Assembly (NCBI GenBank): GCA_020544565.1
Contig: CP078014.1
Location: forward strand, 3,288,016 to 3,352,015
Length of the DNA: 64,000 nt
Direction of reading: 5' to 3'
Source: Bradyrhizobiaceae bacterium
GTDB taxonomy: Bacteria > Pseudomonadota > Alphaproteobacteria > Rhizobiales > Xanthobacteraceae
Shown here: one piece after another, positions 20,054 through 28,451 of the stretch
How positions within the stretch are numbered: position 1 is the stretch's first letter
Layout of the letters: every line of letters begins with the position of its first letter
The notes under the pieces: generated by a model
Databases searched by the model: none
What the model saw: the letters and a program-made list of their open reading frames with translations, nothing else
Told to the model about the DNA's origin: nothing
Program-made: the position numbers and the translations under genes

Positions 20054-20069
20054 CGTTTCACGTGAAACA
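20054..20069. promoter_or_regulatory. parS site 2, just upstream of mnmG
   Basis: CGTTTCACGTGAAACA, 15 of 16 positions of the parS palindrome, lies 56 bp before the mnmG start codon. Confidence 0.88.
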
Positions 20070-20100
20070 ACCATCGCACCTCAAGTAAAGGTTGGTTGGC

Positions 20101-20170
20101 GCGTCATTGCGAGGAACGCGAGCGACAAAGCAAACCAGATTGGATTGCTTCGCTCCGCTCGCAATGACGC
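20101..20170. repeat. Interspersed palindromic repeat, family A, copy A3
   Basis: GTCATTGCGAGGAACGCGAG and CGCTCGCAATGAC are inverted arms with a shortened centre (GGATTGCTTCGC). It lies in the mnmE-mnmG gap, flanked on both sides by parS sites. Confidence 0.85.
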
Positions 20171-20187
20171 GTGGACCGTTCCCGCCC

Positions 20188-20203
20188 TGTTTCACGTGAA
20201 ACA
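20188..20203. promoter_or_regulatory. parS site 3, perfect match, between mnmE and mnmG
   Basis: TGTTTCACGTGAAACA is identical to the bacterial parS consensus. It lies 18 bp after the mnmE stop codon. Confidence 0.93.
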
Positions 20204-20221
20204 AGACGGCGACCGTCCCGG

Positions 20222-21556
20222 CTATTTGCCGATGCAGAAATCGCGGAAGATCACGTCCAGAATGTCCTCGACGTCGACCCGCCCGGTCAGCCGCCCCAGC
20301 GCGTGAGCCGCCACCCGCAGTTCCTCGGCCACCAGTTCGTCGCCGGCCTGCGCCGCCTGCCCGGCCCGCGCCAGCGCCGCCGCCGTTTCCCGCAACAGCG
20401 TGCGGTGCCGGGCGCGGCTGACCAGCGCCATTTCGCCCGAACCGAAGAAATCGCGGGCGAACGCCACCAGCGCCGCCACCAGCTCGGTGACACCGTCGCC
20501 GCGGGCGGCGGAAATGGTGAATTGCGCCGCCGCCGTGCCGCCGGCCTCGGAAGTCGCCAGATCGGCCTTGTTGCGGACGATCCATACCGGGGCGTGATCG
20601 CCCTCGCCACCCGGCGGCGGCGCGGCGGGATCGGCGGGATCGACCAGCCACAGCACCAGGTCGGAGGTTCGGGCCCGGTCGCGGGCGCGGCGCACACCCT
20701 CCTGCTCCACCGGATCGGCGGTCTCGCGCATTCCCGCGGTGTCGATCAGGGTCACCGGATAACCGTCGAGATCGAGATGGACCTCGATGACATCGCGGGT
20801 GGTGCCGGCGTGGGGCGAAACGATCGCCGCCTCGCGCCGCGCCAACCGGTTGAGCAGGGTCGATTTGCCAGCATTGGGCGGCCCGGTGATGGCGACGGTG
20901 AGGCCCTCGCGCAGGCGTTCACTTTGTGCTGATGCCGCAAGGGTTTGTTCGATGTCGGCCTGCAGCGCCGCGATCTGGCGCAGGGCCGGCGCGACAAGAT
21001 CGTCCGACACGTCGCCCTCGTCGGAAAAATCGATTCCCGCCTCGATCAGCGCCGACGCCGCGATGATCCGCTGCCGCCAGCCCTCGGCCCGCGCGCCGAG
21101 CAGGCCCTTGAGATGGCGCAGCGCCTGACGGCGCTGGCGGTCGGTGTCGGCGTGGATGAGATCGTCGAGGCCCTCGGCTTCGGTCAGATCGAGCTTGCCG
21201 TTCTCGAAGGCGCGGCGGGTGAATTCCCCCGGCTCGGCCGGGCGCAGGCCGTCGATGGCTCCCAGCGCTTCGAACAGCGCGGCGAGGACAGCGCGTCCGC
21301 CATGGACATGGAATTCGGCGACATCCTCGCCGGTGGCGCTGGCGGGCGCGGGAAACCACAGCGTCACCGCCGCGTCGATGGCGCTGCCATCGAGGTCGCG
21401 CAGGGTGGCGACATGGGCCTGCCGCGGCACCGGCAATTTTCCGCACAGGCGCCGTACCGCATCGCCCGCCTTGGGTCCGGACACCCGGACGATGGCGATG
21501 GCGGACGGCGCACGGCCGGACGACAGAGCGAAAATAGTCTGGTCGATCAAGGACAT
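20222..21556 (-). CDS. mnmE: tRNA uridine-5-carboxymethylaminomethyl modification GTPase MnmE (TrmE)
   Basis: A 444-residue GTPase that partners MnmG in tRNA wobble-uridine modification. The N-terminal folate-binding domain starts with TIFALSSG, the GTPase G1 loop GPPNAGKST is near residue 222, and the protein ends in the catalytic CxGK motif (DFCIGK). ATG 21556 ([14 protein letters not shown]) fits the family start; nine earlier codons in frame are not needed. Its upstream region (21557-21742) contains a cluster of TTGC-N3-GCAA motifs. Confidence 0.98.
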   Translation of the reverse strand: MSLIDQTIFALSSGRAPSAIAIVRVSGPKAGDAVRRLCGKLPVPRQAHVATLRDLDGSAIDAAVTLWFPAPASATGEDVAEFHVHGGRAVLAALFEALGAIDGLRPAEPGEFTRRAFENGKLDLTEAEGLDDLIHADTDRQRRQALRHLKGLLGARAEGWRQRIIAASALIEAGIDFSDEGDVSDDLVAPALRQIAALQADIEQTLAASAQSERLREGLTVAITGPPNAGKSTLLNRLARREAAIVSPHAGTTRDVIEVHLDLDGYPVTLIDTAGMRETADPVEQEGVRRARDRARTSDLVLWLVDPADPAAPPPGGEGDHAPVWIVRNKADLATSEAGGTAAAQFTISAARGDGVTELVAALVAFARDFFGSGEMALVSRARHRTLLRETAAALARAGQAAQAGDELVAEELRVAAHALGRLTGRVDVEDILDVIFRDFCIGK

Positions 21557-21621
21557 GGCCCTATTTGTCCGCCCTCTCCCCAATCAGCAGCACCAAACGG
21601 CGGCAATAGGCTGAAATCTTA

Positions 21622-21693
21622 TGTTGCACCGCAATATCACCGCAGCAAAGGTGCAATAACTTTGCAGCATTTTCCTATATTGCACCGCAACAC
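21622..21693 (-). promoter_or_regulatory. Cluster of TTGCACCGCAA motifs in the mnmE promoter region
   Basis: Two exact copies of TTGCACCGCAA (21624-21634 and 21680-21690) flank GGTGCAATAAC and TTTGCAGCATTTT. The blocks GCAGCATTTT and CCTATATTGCA also occur before parA (17418-17441). The arrangement looks like operator sites for a dimeric regulator; which one is unknown. Confidence 0.5.
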
Positions 21694-21742
21694 GAGCGTG
21701 CCAGGCAGATCAAAACCCGACCTCCCGCCGATCCGCACCGCC

Positions 21743-22444
21743 CTACCCGCGAAAATCCGCCAGCGATTTGCGCTGCCGTCCCTCGCTGTCGAAATTCTCC
21801 GGCGCAAGCCAGCTCTCGAACGTCGCCTTGAGCGCCGGCCATTCGCTGTCGATCACCGAAAACCACGCGGTATCGCGGTTGTGCCCCTTCACCACCATGT
21901 GGTTGCGGAAGATGCCCTCGAAGCGAAAGCCGAGGCGCAAGGCGGCGCGGCGCGACGGCGTGTTGAACGCATTGCATTTCCATTCATAGCGGCGATAGCC
22001 GAGATCGTCGAACACGTGACGCATCAACAGATACATCGCCTCGGTGGTGGCCGGCTTGCGCTTCAGCCGGTCGGCATAATGGATGCTGCCAATCTCCACC
22101 ACGCCGTTGGCGGGATCGGGCCGCATATAGGCGCACACGCCGGCGGCGCGGCCGCTCTCGCGGTCGACGACGGCAAAATAGACATAGCTGTCGCTGTCCG
22201 CGCAATCGCTCAGCCACGTCCGCATCGCGGCGTCGTCGGCGAAAGGACCGACGAACAGATGGGTCCACGACTCGATCTCGGTGGCGTGAAACGCCGCCAC
22301 CAGATCGTCGCCATGGCGCGTCATGTCCAGCGGCTCGACGCGGCAATAGCGACCCTCGATGGTGAGGGGCTGCGGCGACGGCCGCGGCATCCAGTCCGGC
22401 AGCGGCGCGCCGAGCGCAAGGCGGGATTCGGATGCCAAAGCCAA
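21743..22444 (-). CDS. GNAT-family N-acetyltransferase (RimJ/RimL type)
   Basis: A 233-residue protein with an acetyltransferase fold of the Acetyltransf_3 type. Typical segments are VEIGSIHYADRLKRKPATTEAMYLLMRHVFDDLGYRRYEWKC-like motifs (acetyl-CoA-binding region in the middle) and NTPSRRAALRLGFRFEGIFRNHMVVKGHNRDTAWF near the C-terminus. The substrate is not known; relatives acetylate protein N-termini or amino-sugar antibiotics. It lies between rho and mnmE, 119 bp after the rho stop and behind a strong terminator, so it is probably transcribed on its own. Confidence 0.9.
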   Translation of the reverse strand: MALASESRLALGAPLPDWMPRPSPQPLTIEGRYCRVEPLDMTRHGDDLVAAFHATEIESWTHLFVGPFADDAAMRTWLSDCADSDSYVYFAVVDRESGRAAGVCAYMRPDPANGVVEIGSIHYADRLKRKPATTEAMYLLMRHVFDDLGYRRYEWKCNAFNTPSRRAALRLGFRFEGIFRNHMVVKGHNRDTAWFSVIDSEWPALKATFESWLAPENFDSEGRQRKSLADFRG

Positions 22445-22490
22445 CTCTCCTCATGTGAGCCCGCGCTGATCCGCGCGCAACCTCACAAAT

Positions 22491-22545
22491 AAAAAGCCCG
22501 GCCGGCGGCGCGTCAACACGCCATCGGCCGGGCTTCCTGTTTTTA
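22491..22545 (-). terminator. Rho-independent terminator of rho
   Basis: On the minus strand a 9-bp perfect stem GCCCGGCCG / CGGCCGGGC, with additional G:C pairing possible inside, is followed by TTTTTATTTG. It lies about 20 bp after the rho stop codon. Confidence 0.9.
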
Positions 22546-22563
22546 CCCTACCCGATCGAACGA

Positions 22564-23829
22564 TCAGGTGTTCATCGATTCGAAGAACTCGGCGTTGTTC
22601 TTGGTGTTGCGCAGCTTGTCGAGCAGGAAGTCGATGGCGTCCATCGTCCCCATCGGATTGAGAATCCGGCGCAGCACATACATCTTCTTGAGCAACTGCG
22701 GATCGGTGATGAGCTCTTCCTTGCGCGTGCCCGAGCGCGAAATGTCGATCGCCGGGAAGGTGCGCTTGTCGGAGACCTTGCGATCGAGAATGAGCTCGGA
22801 GTTGCCGGTACCCTTGAACTCTTCGAAGATCACTTCGTCCATGCGGCTGCCGGTATCGACCAGCGCGGTGGCGATGATAGTGAGCGAACCGCCCTCCTCG
22901 ATGTTGCGCGCCGCGCCGAAGAAACGCTTGGGACGCTGCAGCGCATTGGCGTCGACGCCGCCGGTCAGCACCTTGCCGGAGGACGGCACCACGGTGTTGT
23001 AGGCGCGGCCGAGACGTGTGATCGAATCGAGCAGAATCACCACGTCGCGGCCGTGTTCGACCAGCCGCTTGGCCTTCTCGATCACCATTTCGGCGACCTG
23101 AACGTGACGCACCGCCGGTTCATCAAAGGTCGAGGACACCACCTCACCCTTGACCGAGCGCTGCATGTCGGTGACTTCCTCCGGCCGCTCGTCGATCAGC
23201 AGAACGATGAGATAGCATTCCGGATGGTTGGCGGTGATGGCGTGGGCGATGTTCTGCATCAGCACCGTCTTGCCGGTGCGCGGCGGCGCGACGATCAGCG
23301 CACGCTGGCCCTTGCCGATCGGTGCCACGATATCGATGACGCGGGTGGACAGGTCCTTGCGGGTCGGATCGTCCAGTTCGAGCTTGAAGCGCTGGTCCGG
23401 AAACAGCGGCGTCAGGTTGTCGAAATTGACCTTGTGCTTGGACTTTTCCGGGTCCTCGAAATTCAGCGTGTTGACCTTGAGCAGCGCGAAATAGCGCTCG
23501 CCTTCCTTCGGGCTGCGGATATGGCCCTCGATGGTGTCGCCGGTGCGCAAGCCGAAGCGGCGGATCTGCGACGGCGACACGTAGATGTCGTCAGGGCCGG
23601 GCAGATAATTGGCGTCCCACGAGCGCAGGAAGCCGAAGCCGTCGGACAGCACCTCGACGACGCCTTCGCCGATGATGTCGGTTTCCTGGATGGCGAGCTG
23701 CTTGAGAATGGCGAACATCAGCTCCTGCTTGCGCATGGTGCTGGCGTTTTCGACCCCAAGCTCCTCGGCAAAGGAGACAAGCTCCGCCGGGGTCTTGGCC
23801 TTGAGGTCCTGAAGTTTGATTTCCCGCAT
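22564..23829 (-). CDS. rho: Transcription termination factor Rho
   Basis: A 421-residue hexameric RNA helicase. The N-terminal helical and OB-fold RNA-binding domains cover residues ~1-125 ([22 protein letters not shown]). The ATPase domain contains [17 protein letters not shown] (Walker A) near residue 170-185, a Walker B in [10 protein letters not shown], and the R-loop region at the C-terminus. No large insertion is present. A ~360-bp leader separates it from hemJ and holds a promoter-like sequence and 15-bp tandem repeats that may serve autoregulation. Confidence 0.98.
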   Translation of the reverse strand: MREIKLQDLKAKTPAELVSFAEELGVENASTMRKQELMFAILKQLAIQETDIIGEGVVEVLSDGFGFLRSWDANYLPGPDDIYVSPSQIRRFGLRTGDTIEGHIRSPKEGERYFALLKVNTLNFEDPEKSKHKVNFDNLTPLFPDQRFKLELDDPTRKDLSTRVIDIVAPIGKGQRALIVAPPRTGKTVLMQNIAHAITANHPECYLIVLLIDERPEEVTDMQRSVKGEVVSSTFDEPAVRHVQVAEMVIEKAKRLVEHGRDVVILLDSITRLGRAYNTVVPSSGKVLTGGVDANALQRPKRFFGAARNIEEGGSLTIIATALVDTGSRMDEVIFEEFKGTGNSELILDRKVSDKRTFPAIDISRSGTRKEELITDPQLLKKMYVLRRILNPMGTMDAIDFLLDKLRNTKNNAEFFESMNT

Positions 23830-23930
23830 TGGGATGGTCCTGTAGAGAAGCGGCGAGGGGAGGGGGAAGCGGAGGGTTCAGCCTGCTGACGACGACGAAC
23901 GGACGACAAAAGCGATCAGAAGTCCGCAGG

Positions 23931-24005
23931 TCTCAAGGATGAGAGTCTCGAGGATGATAAACTTGAGAATGACAGCCTTGAGAGTGACAGTCTTGGGCCT
24001 CAAGC
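23931..24005 (-). repeat. Five imperfect 15-bp tandem repeats in the rho leader (possible rut site)
   Basis: Units start at 23931, 23946, 23961, 23976 and 23991. On the rho mRNA strand they read CTCTCATCCTTGAGA, TTATCATCCTCGAGA, CTGTCATTCTCAAGT and CTGTCACTCTCAAGG, with a fifth diverged unit. The RNA would be C-rich and G-poor with YC dimers every 15 nt, a feature of Rho-utilisation sites. Confidence 0.75.
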
Positions 24006-24124
24006 TCCGGACTTGAAGTTCTGGGCGCAAGGAAAGTACCGGGAGGCTTCAAACCCGAGAGGACGGCCGGTTCATGATCAACCGGAACTCGACCACATCC
24101 GCCTGCGTTCGGTGGGATGACCGA

Positions 24125-24153
24125 CATATAGAAAATCGGTTCGCCTCGCGCAA
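24125..24153 (-). promoter_or_regulatory. Candidate sigma-70-type promoter of rho
   Basis: On the minus strand, TTGCGC and TATATG are separated by exactly 17 bp. Transcription would start near 24118 and give a leader of about 290 nt. Confidence 0.5.
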
Positions 24154-24188
24154 GAAAATCGTTTCCCCGCAAGATTACAAATCGAGCA

Positions 24189-24611
24189 TCAGAACGGCTT
24201 GACGATGACCAGGATCACGATGGCGATCATCAGCGCCGTCGGCACCTCATTGATAACGCGGTAGTATTTCTGGCTCCGGGTGTTCTTATCATGGGCGAAA
24301 TCGCGCACCCGGCGCACGAAAATGCCATGAACCGCCGACAGGCCCAACACCAGCGCGAGCTTGGCGTGAAACCAGCCGGCCATGTACCAGCCGCCCTGCC
24401 AGGCGAGCCATCCGCCCGCAAGCCAGGCCACGATCATCGCCGGGTTGATGATGACCTTGAGCAGCCGCCGTTCCATCACCTTGAAGGTCTCGGACTGCCT
24501 GGAGCCGACCTCCGCCTCACAGTGATAGACGAACAGCCGCGGCAGATAGAGCATGCCCGCCATCCACGCGATGATGGCGATCACATGCAGGGCCTTGATC
24601 CAGTCGTACAT
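24189..24611 (-). CDS. hemJ: Protoporphyrinogen IX oxidase HemJ
   Basis: A 140-residue integral membrane protein of the HemJ (UPF0093) family that oxidises protoporphyrinogen IX in haem synthesis. It has four hydrophobic helices; conserved residues include the early histidine in WIKALHVIAIIAWMAGMLYLPRLFVYH and MERRLLKVIINPAM. ATG 24611 (MYDWIKALHV) is the family start; 31 earlier in-frame codons are not conserved-looking. hemE, the usual neighbour in many Alphaproteobacteria, is not next to it here. It is the first gene leftward of the putative origin. Confidence 0.93.
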   Translation of the reverse strand: MYDWIKALHVIAIIAWMAGMLYLPRLFVYHCEAEVGSRQSETFKVMERRLLKVIINPAMIVAWLAGGWLAWQGGWYMAGWFHAKLALVLGLSAVHGIFVRRVRDFAHDKNTRSQKYYRVINEVPTALMIAIVILVIVKPF

Positions 24612-24711
24612 CACGGTGTTCTCTGTTCTGGTGCGTTGCCGGTCCCATTCGGTCCATCGGACGGCGCCGACAGATGACGTGAGACGCGGCCTGTCCGCAA
24701 GCACGACCTGC

Positions 24712-24727
24712 TTAAAGAATCCTTAAG
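24712..24727. promoter_or_regulatory. CtrA-type site at the AT-rich side of the putative origin
   Basis: TTAA-AGAATCC-TTAAG matches the CtrA pattern TTAA-N7-TTAAC except for the last base, and the spacer contains a GANTC site. In Caulobacter, CtrA bound at such sites in the origin blocks initiation. Confidence 0.55.
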
Positions 24728-24909
24728 AGAGTCTTAGGTTTATTAAGGCTTAACCGTGAATAGCGTCCGCCCAGCGCTGTCCCCGGACTGTCCCGGTACT
24801 ATCAACATCGGACCGGATTGTCAGAGCAATCCGGATCGGGCTGGCGGCCCGGAAAAACATCGGCGGTTTCAAGCATTTGCCGATGACGACGGAATCTTTA
24901 TCCCAAGAC

Positions 24910-25057
24910 AAATCCACATAACCCCGCTAACATTCACAAGCTGCGGAATCTGTCTCCCGCAAGCAGGGGTGTGAATAAAACGGCGCGTTATCCCGTGCCT
25001 CATTCCAAGGGGCGCAGCCGCGGCCGGCCTGCCCACACGGATTCACAGGGATTCACA
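24910..25057. promoter_or_regulatory. Cluster of DnaA-box-like 9-mers
   Basis: AAATCCACA (24910-24918), ACATTCACA (24930-24938), TTATTCACA on the minus strand (24970-24978, exact consensus TTATNCACA), and two GGATTCACA copies 10 bp apart (25039-25047, 25049-25057). The weaker ones differ from consensus at two positions. Confidence 0.6.
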
Positions 25058-25132
25058 CGCACGGAATTCGCGCACAACGGATTCGTCCTCAGAGAGACTC
25101 ACGGCGGCAAGGTCACGGGATTCGCAAGCAAG

Positions 25133-25963
25133 ATGCCGAGCGGAAGCTATTTCCATCTCCACATGATTTCCGATTCCACCGGCGAGACGCTGATCACCGT
25201 CGCTCGCGCCGTCGCCGCGCAATATTCCAACGTCACGCCGGTCGAGCATGTCTATCCCTTGATCCGCAGCCAGAAGCAGCTCGACCGGGTGCTGGCCGAG
25301 ATCGAGGAAGCGCCCGGCATCGTGCTGTTCACGCTTCTCGAGAAGGATCTGGTGGAGCGGCTGGAAGCCAAGTGCCAGGAGATCAATATCCCGAGCCTGT
25401 CGATCATCGGCCCGGTGATGCAGCTGTTTCAGGCCTATCTCGGCACCGAGACGTCGCGTCGGGTCGGCGCGCAACACACCCTCAACGCCGACTATTTCAA
25501 GCGCATCGATGCGCTGAACTATTCGATGATGCACGACGACGGCCAGCATGTGGACGGGCTCGAGAATGCCGACGTGGTGCTGGTCGGTGTGTCGCGCACC
25601 TCCAAGACGCCGACCTCGATCTATCTCGCCAATCGTGGCGTCCGCACCGCCAACGTGCCGCTGGTGCCGGGCATTCCGATTCCGCATCAGCTCGAAACCC
25701 TGAAGAAGCCGCTGGTGGTCAGCCTGCACGCCACGCCGGAGCGGCTCATTCAGGTGCGGCAGAATCGTCTGCTCGGGATCGGCGCCCGCACCGGCGACGA
25801 TTCCTACATCGACCGGCAGGCGGTGACAGAGGAGGTCGCCTTCGCGCGCAAACTCAGCGCGAAATACAATTGGGCGCTGCTCGATGTGACACGCCGCTCC
25901 ATCGAGGAAACCGCGGCGGCGATCATGAAGCTCTATGCCGATCGCCAGCGGCACAAGGTCTGA
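25133..25963 (+). CDS. ppsR: Pyruvate, phosphate dikinase / PEP synthase regulatory protein (DUF299 family)
   Basis: A 276-residue bifunctional ADP-dependent kinase and Pi-dependent pyrophosphorylase that switches PPDK or PEP synthase off and on. The family start motif [14 protein letters not shown], the nucleotide-binding loop [18 protein letters not shown], and [11 protein letters not shown] are visible. ATG 25133 ([10 protein letters not shown]) gives the normal family length; the frame extends back to 24971, but that part overlaps the DnaA-box region. It ends 4 bp before maf. Confidence 0.93.
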   Translation: MPSGSYFHLHMISDSTGETLITVARAVAAQYSNVTPVEHVYPLIRSQKQLDRVLAEIEEAPGIVLFTLLEKDLVERLEAKCQEINIPSLSIIGPVMQLFQAYLGTETSRRVGAQHTLNADYFKRIDALNYSMMHDDGQHVDGLENADVVLVGVSRTSKTPTSIYLANRGVRTANVPLVPGIPIPHQLETLKKPLVVSLHATPERLIQVRQNRLLGIGARTGDDSYIDRQAVTEEVAFARKLSAKYNWALLDVTRRSIEETAAAIMKLYADRQRHKV

Positions 25964-25967
25964 CGCC

Positions 25968-26588
25968 ATGGCAGAGAGCATTGCCGTATGGCGCGACCGC
26001 GCGCCGCTGGTTCTGGCCTCGCAGAGTGCGGTGCGCCGCGCGCTGCTGACGCAGGCCGGGATCGCGGTGGACACCGTCGCGGCCGATCTCGATGAGCGCG
26101 CCGTGCAGCAGCAATCCGGTCTCGATGATCCCGGTGCGATCGCTGTGCTGTTGGCGGAGGCGAAAGCCAACAATGTATCTGTGCACCACAACGGCCGCTT
26201 CGTGGTCGGCGCCGACCAGACGCTGGCGCTCGGCAAGCGGCTGTTCAACAAGCCCGCGGATCGCGCTGCGGCTGCGACGCATCTCGCCGATCTCGCAGGA
26301 AAGACGCATGAACTGCACAGCGCGGTCGCGGTGGCCAGGGACGGCGTCGTGCTCTGGTCCCATGTCAGCGTGGCGCGCATGACCATGCGGCCGTTGTCCA
26401 CCGCGCAGATCGACGCCTATCTCGACGCGGCCGGGGATGCGGTGACAGCCAGCGTCGGCGCCTATCAGCTCGAAAAACACGGCGTCCACCTGTTCGAGCG
26501 CATCGAGGGCGATCACTTCACGATTCTGGGCTTGCCATTGCTGCCGTTGCTGGCTTTCCTGCGCAGCCGCAATCTTTTGGCCATTTGA
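25968..26588 (+). CDS. maf: Maf-family nucleotide pyrophosphatase
   Basis: A 206-residue Maf/YceF-type NTP pyrophosphatase that hydrolyses modified or non-canonical nucleotides. The N-terminal [19 protein letters not shown] and the [12 protein letters not shown] motif with its catalytic aspartate are present, as is the [21 protein letters not shown] segment. ATG 25968 follows the ppsR stop by 4 bp. The exact substrate subclass (m7GTP, UTP/dTTP) cannot be read here. In Caulobacter aroE follows maf; here coaE follows after 31 bp. Confidence 0.93.
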   Translation: MAESIAVWRDRAPLVLASQSAVRRALLTQAGIAVDTVAADLDERAVQQQSGLDDPGAIAVLLAEAKANNVSVHHNGRFVVGADQTLALGKRLFNKPADRAAAATHLADLAGKTHELHSAVAVARDGVVLWSHVSVARMTMRPLSTAQIDAYLDAAGDAVTASVGAYQLEKHGVHLFERIEGDHFTILGLPLLPLLAFLRSRNLLAI

Positions 26589-26619
26589 CGACCACACAAC
26601 AACAGACGAGAGAGGCGCG

Positions 26620-27219
26620 ATGCTGGTGCTGGGCCTGACCGGATCGATCGGCATGGGAAAATCGACCACCGCGAAACTGTTCGCGGAGGCGGGCGTGCCG
26701 GTCTATGACGCCGACGCCACCGTGCACAAGGTCTACGAGGACGAGGCGGTGGGCCCGGTGGAAGCGGCGTTTCCCGGCAGCACCGCTGACGGCAAGGTGG
26801 ACCGGCAGAAGCTGTCGGCCATGGTGGTGGGCGATACCGAGGCGATCAAGCGGCTCGAAGCCATCGTGCATCCGCTGCTGCGCCGGCATCAGCGGGAGTT
26901 TCTCGATTCGGCGGAGCAGGCGGGCGCGCCGGTGGTGGTGCTCGACGTGCCGCTGCTCTACGAGACCGGCGGCGAAACCCGCGTCGATGCCGTGGTGGTG
27001 GTGACCACCGCGCCGCATGTGCAGCGCGAGCGCATCCTGGCGCGGGACAATATGACGGCGGACAAGCTCGACGCCATCCTGCTGCGCCAGATGCCCGATG
27101 CGGAAAAGCGCCGCCGCGCCGATTTCGTGGTGGATACCTCCCACGGTCTCGATCCGGTGCGCCGCCAGATCGCGGACATTCTGCGCGACGTCGTTAAAAT
27201 GCCGAAGCGGCGGAGCTGA
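26620..27219 (+). CDS. coaE: Dephospho-CoA kinase
   Basis: A 199-residue P-loop kinase for the last step of coenzyme A synthesis. The Walker A loop [14 protein letters not shown] lies at residues 5-18, [10 protein letters not shown] supplies the conserved aspartate, and [12 protein letters not shown] is the family substrate segment. It lies between maf and dnaQ in the origin-proximal block. Confidence 0.96.
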   Translation: MLVLGLTGSIGMGKSTTAKLFAEAGVPVYDADATVHKVYEDEAVGPVEAAFPGSTADGKVDRQKLSAMVVGDTEAIKRLEAIVHPLLRRHQREFLDSAEQAGAPVVVLDVPLLYETGGETRVDAVVVVTTAPHVQRERILARDNMTADKLDAILLRQMPDAEKRRRADFVVDTSHGLDPVRRQIADILRDVVKMPKRRS

Positions 27220-27241
27220 TTCGCCGGCGAGGGAAGCTGTC

Positions 27242-27937
27242 ATGCGTGAGATCGTTCTCGATACCGAAACCACCGGCCTCGATCCGCTGCGTGGCGACCG
27301 GCTGGTGGAAATCGGCTGCGTCGAGATGGTCAATCATATGCCCACCGGGCAGACCTATCACGTCTATCTCAATCCGGAACGCGACATGCCGCAGGAGGCG
27401 TTCGCGGTGCACGGGCTGTCGTCCGAATTCCTGTCGGACAAGCCGCTGTTCGCGGCGGTGGTCGATGATTTTCTGACGTTCATCGGCGATGCGCCGCTGA
27501 TCATCCACAATGCGTCGTTCGATATCGGCTTCATCAATGCCGAGCTTGAGCGCATCAGGCGCGCCGCGATCGCGCGCGAGCGTCTGGTCGATACCTTGAT
27601 GCTGGCGCGGCGCAAGCATCCCGGCGTGTCGAACCGGCTCGACGATCTGTGCTCGCGCTACGCCATCGACAATTCCCGCCGCACCAAGCACGGCGCGCTG
27701 CTCGACGCCGAGCTTCTGGCCGAGGTCTATATCGATCTTATCGGGGCGCGGCAGTCGCAGTTGATTCTCGCCTCCGAGACCCGGCGCGAAATCGCCGCGA
27801 CCGTGGATGCGCCACGGCGGCAGCGCCCGGTGCCGCTGGCGCCGCGGCTCAGCGAGGTGGAGATCGCCGCCCACGCCGCGTTCGTGGCGACACTCGGGGG
27901 CACGCCGGTCTGGAACGAATATTCCCGGGATTCGTGA
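27242..27937 (+). CDS. dnaQ: DNA polymerase III subunit epsilon (proofreading exonuclease)
   Basis: A 231-residue DEDDh 3'-5' exonuclease that proofreads for the replicative polymerase. Exo I is DTETTG (residues 7-12), Exo II HNASFDIGFINAEL, and Exo III HGALLDAELLAEV. ATG 27242 (MREIVLDTETTG) is the family start. It converges with secB with only a 28-bp gap. Confidence 0.97.
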   Translation: MREIVLDTETTGLDPLRGDRLVEIGCVEMVNHMPTGQTYHVYLNPERDMPQEAFAVHGLSSEFLSDKPLFAAVVDDFLTFIGDAPLIIHNASFDIGFINAELERIRRAAIARERLVDTLMLARRKHPGVSNRLDDLCSRYAIDNSRRTKHGALLDAELLAEVYIDLIGARQSQLILASETRREIAATVDAPRRQRPVPLAPRLSEVEIAAHAAFVATLGGTPVWNEYSRDS

Positions 27938-27965
27938 TCCCGGGATGAGGGATGCCCGCGGCGGC

Positions 27966-28451
27966 TCAGCTCGGCTTGCCCTGCTGCTGCAGTTCGGCCT
28001 GGCGCGCCAGGTTCTGGCGATAGAGGCCGACGAAATCCACCGGATCGAGCAGCAGCGGCGGGAACCCGCCGTTGCGTACCGCATTGGCGATGATCTCGCG
28101 GGCGAACGGGAACAACAGGCGCGGGCATTCGATCATGACGAACGGATGCAGGCTGTCCTGCGGCACGTTCTGGATGCGAAACATGCCGGCATAGCTCAGC
28201 TCGAAACTGAACAGCAGCATCTCGCCGCTTTCGGCCTTGCCCTCGATGGCGAGCGCGATTTCGTAATCGTTCTCGCCCATGGAATTGGCGGCGACGTTGA
28301 TCTGGATGCTGATCGACGGCTGCTGCTCCTGCGCCGACAGCGAGTTCGGCGCGTTCGGATTCTCGAAGGAGAAGTCCTTGATGTACTGCGCCAGCACGTT
28401 GAGCTGGGGCGGAGCCCCGTCCTCGAAAGGTGAGCCGTTGCCGTTGGTCAT
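27966..28451 (-). CDS. secB: Protein-export chaperone SecB
   Basis: A 161-residue cytosolic tetrameric chaperone that keeps preproteins unfolded and hands them to SecA. Family marks are [19 protein letters not shown] near the N-terminus, the acidic/beta segments [12 protein letters not shown] and [12 protein letters not shown], and [18 protein letters not shown] 28451 ([11 protein letters not shown]) is chosen; the longer frame upstream is rich in Arg/Pro and looks non-coding. Confidence 0.97.
   Translation of the reverse strand: MTNGNGSPFEDGAPPQLNVLAQYIKDFSFENPNAPNSLSAQEQQPSISIQINVAANSMGENDYEIALAIEGKAESGEMLLFSFELSYAGMFRIQNVPQDSLHPFVMIECPRLLFPFAREIIANAVRNGGFPPLLLDPVDFVGLYRQNLARQAELQQQGKPS

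Larger units (their letters stand above)
23830..24188 (-). promoter_or_regulatory. Leader and promoter region of rho (359 bp without a gene)
   Basis: The gap contains a candidate promoter (24125-24153) and a 15-bp tandem repeat tract (23931-24005). A 79-codon frame at 23933-24172 on the minus strand overlaps both and has no recognisable similarity, so it is not called. The long leader suggests that rho is regulated after initiation, as in E. coli. Confidence 0.6.
24612..25132. other. Candidate chromosomal replication origin (oriC), 521-bp gap between hemJ and ppsR
   Basis: No gene fits in this gap. From left to right it holds an AT-rich patch (24711-24756), a CtrA-type site (24712-24727), and five DnaA-box-like 9-mers between 24910 and 25057, one of them perfect. 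Eight GANTC methylation sites lie within it. Genes diverge from it: hemJ-rho-mnmEG-parAB leftward, ppsR-maf-coaE-dnaQ rightward. In Caulobacter the origin lies at the same junction, next to the ppsR (DUF299)-maf-aroE-coaE-dnaQ-secB block, with parAB nearby. Origin function is inferred. Confidence 0.7.

Noticed and set aside
23933..24172. A 79-codon frame in the rho leader ending in DCHSQGCHSQ-type repeats
   Set aside because: It starts over the likely promoter, has no similarity I can name, and its repeats are explained by the 15-bp DNA tandem array. A leader peptide cannot be excluded but is not supported.
24971..25132. Longer N-terminus of ppsR starting at 24971
   Set aside because: It would overlap the DnaA-box cluster and exceed the usual family length by 54 residues; ATG 25133 begins right before the conserved family start.
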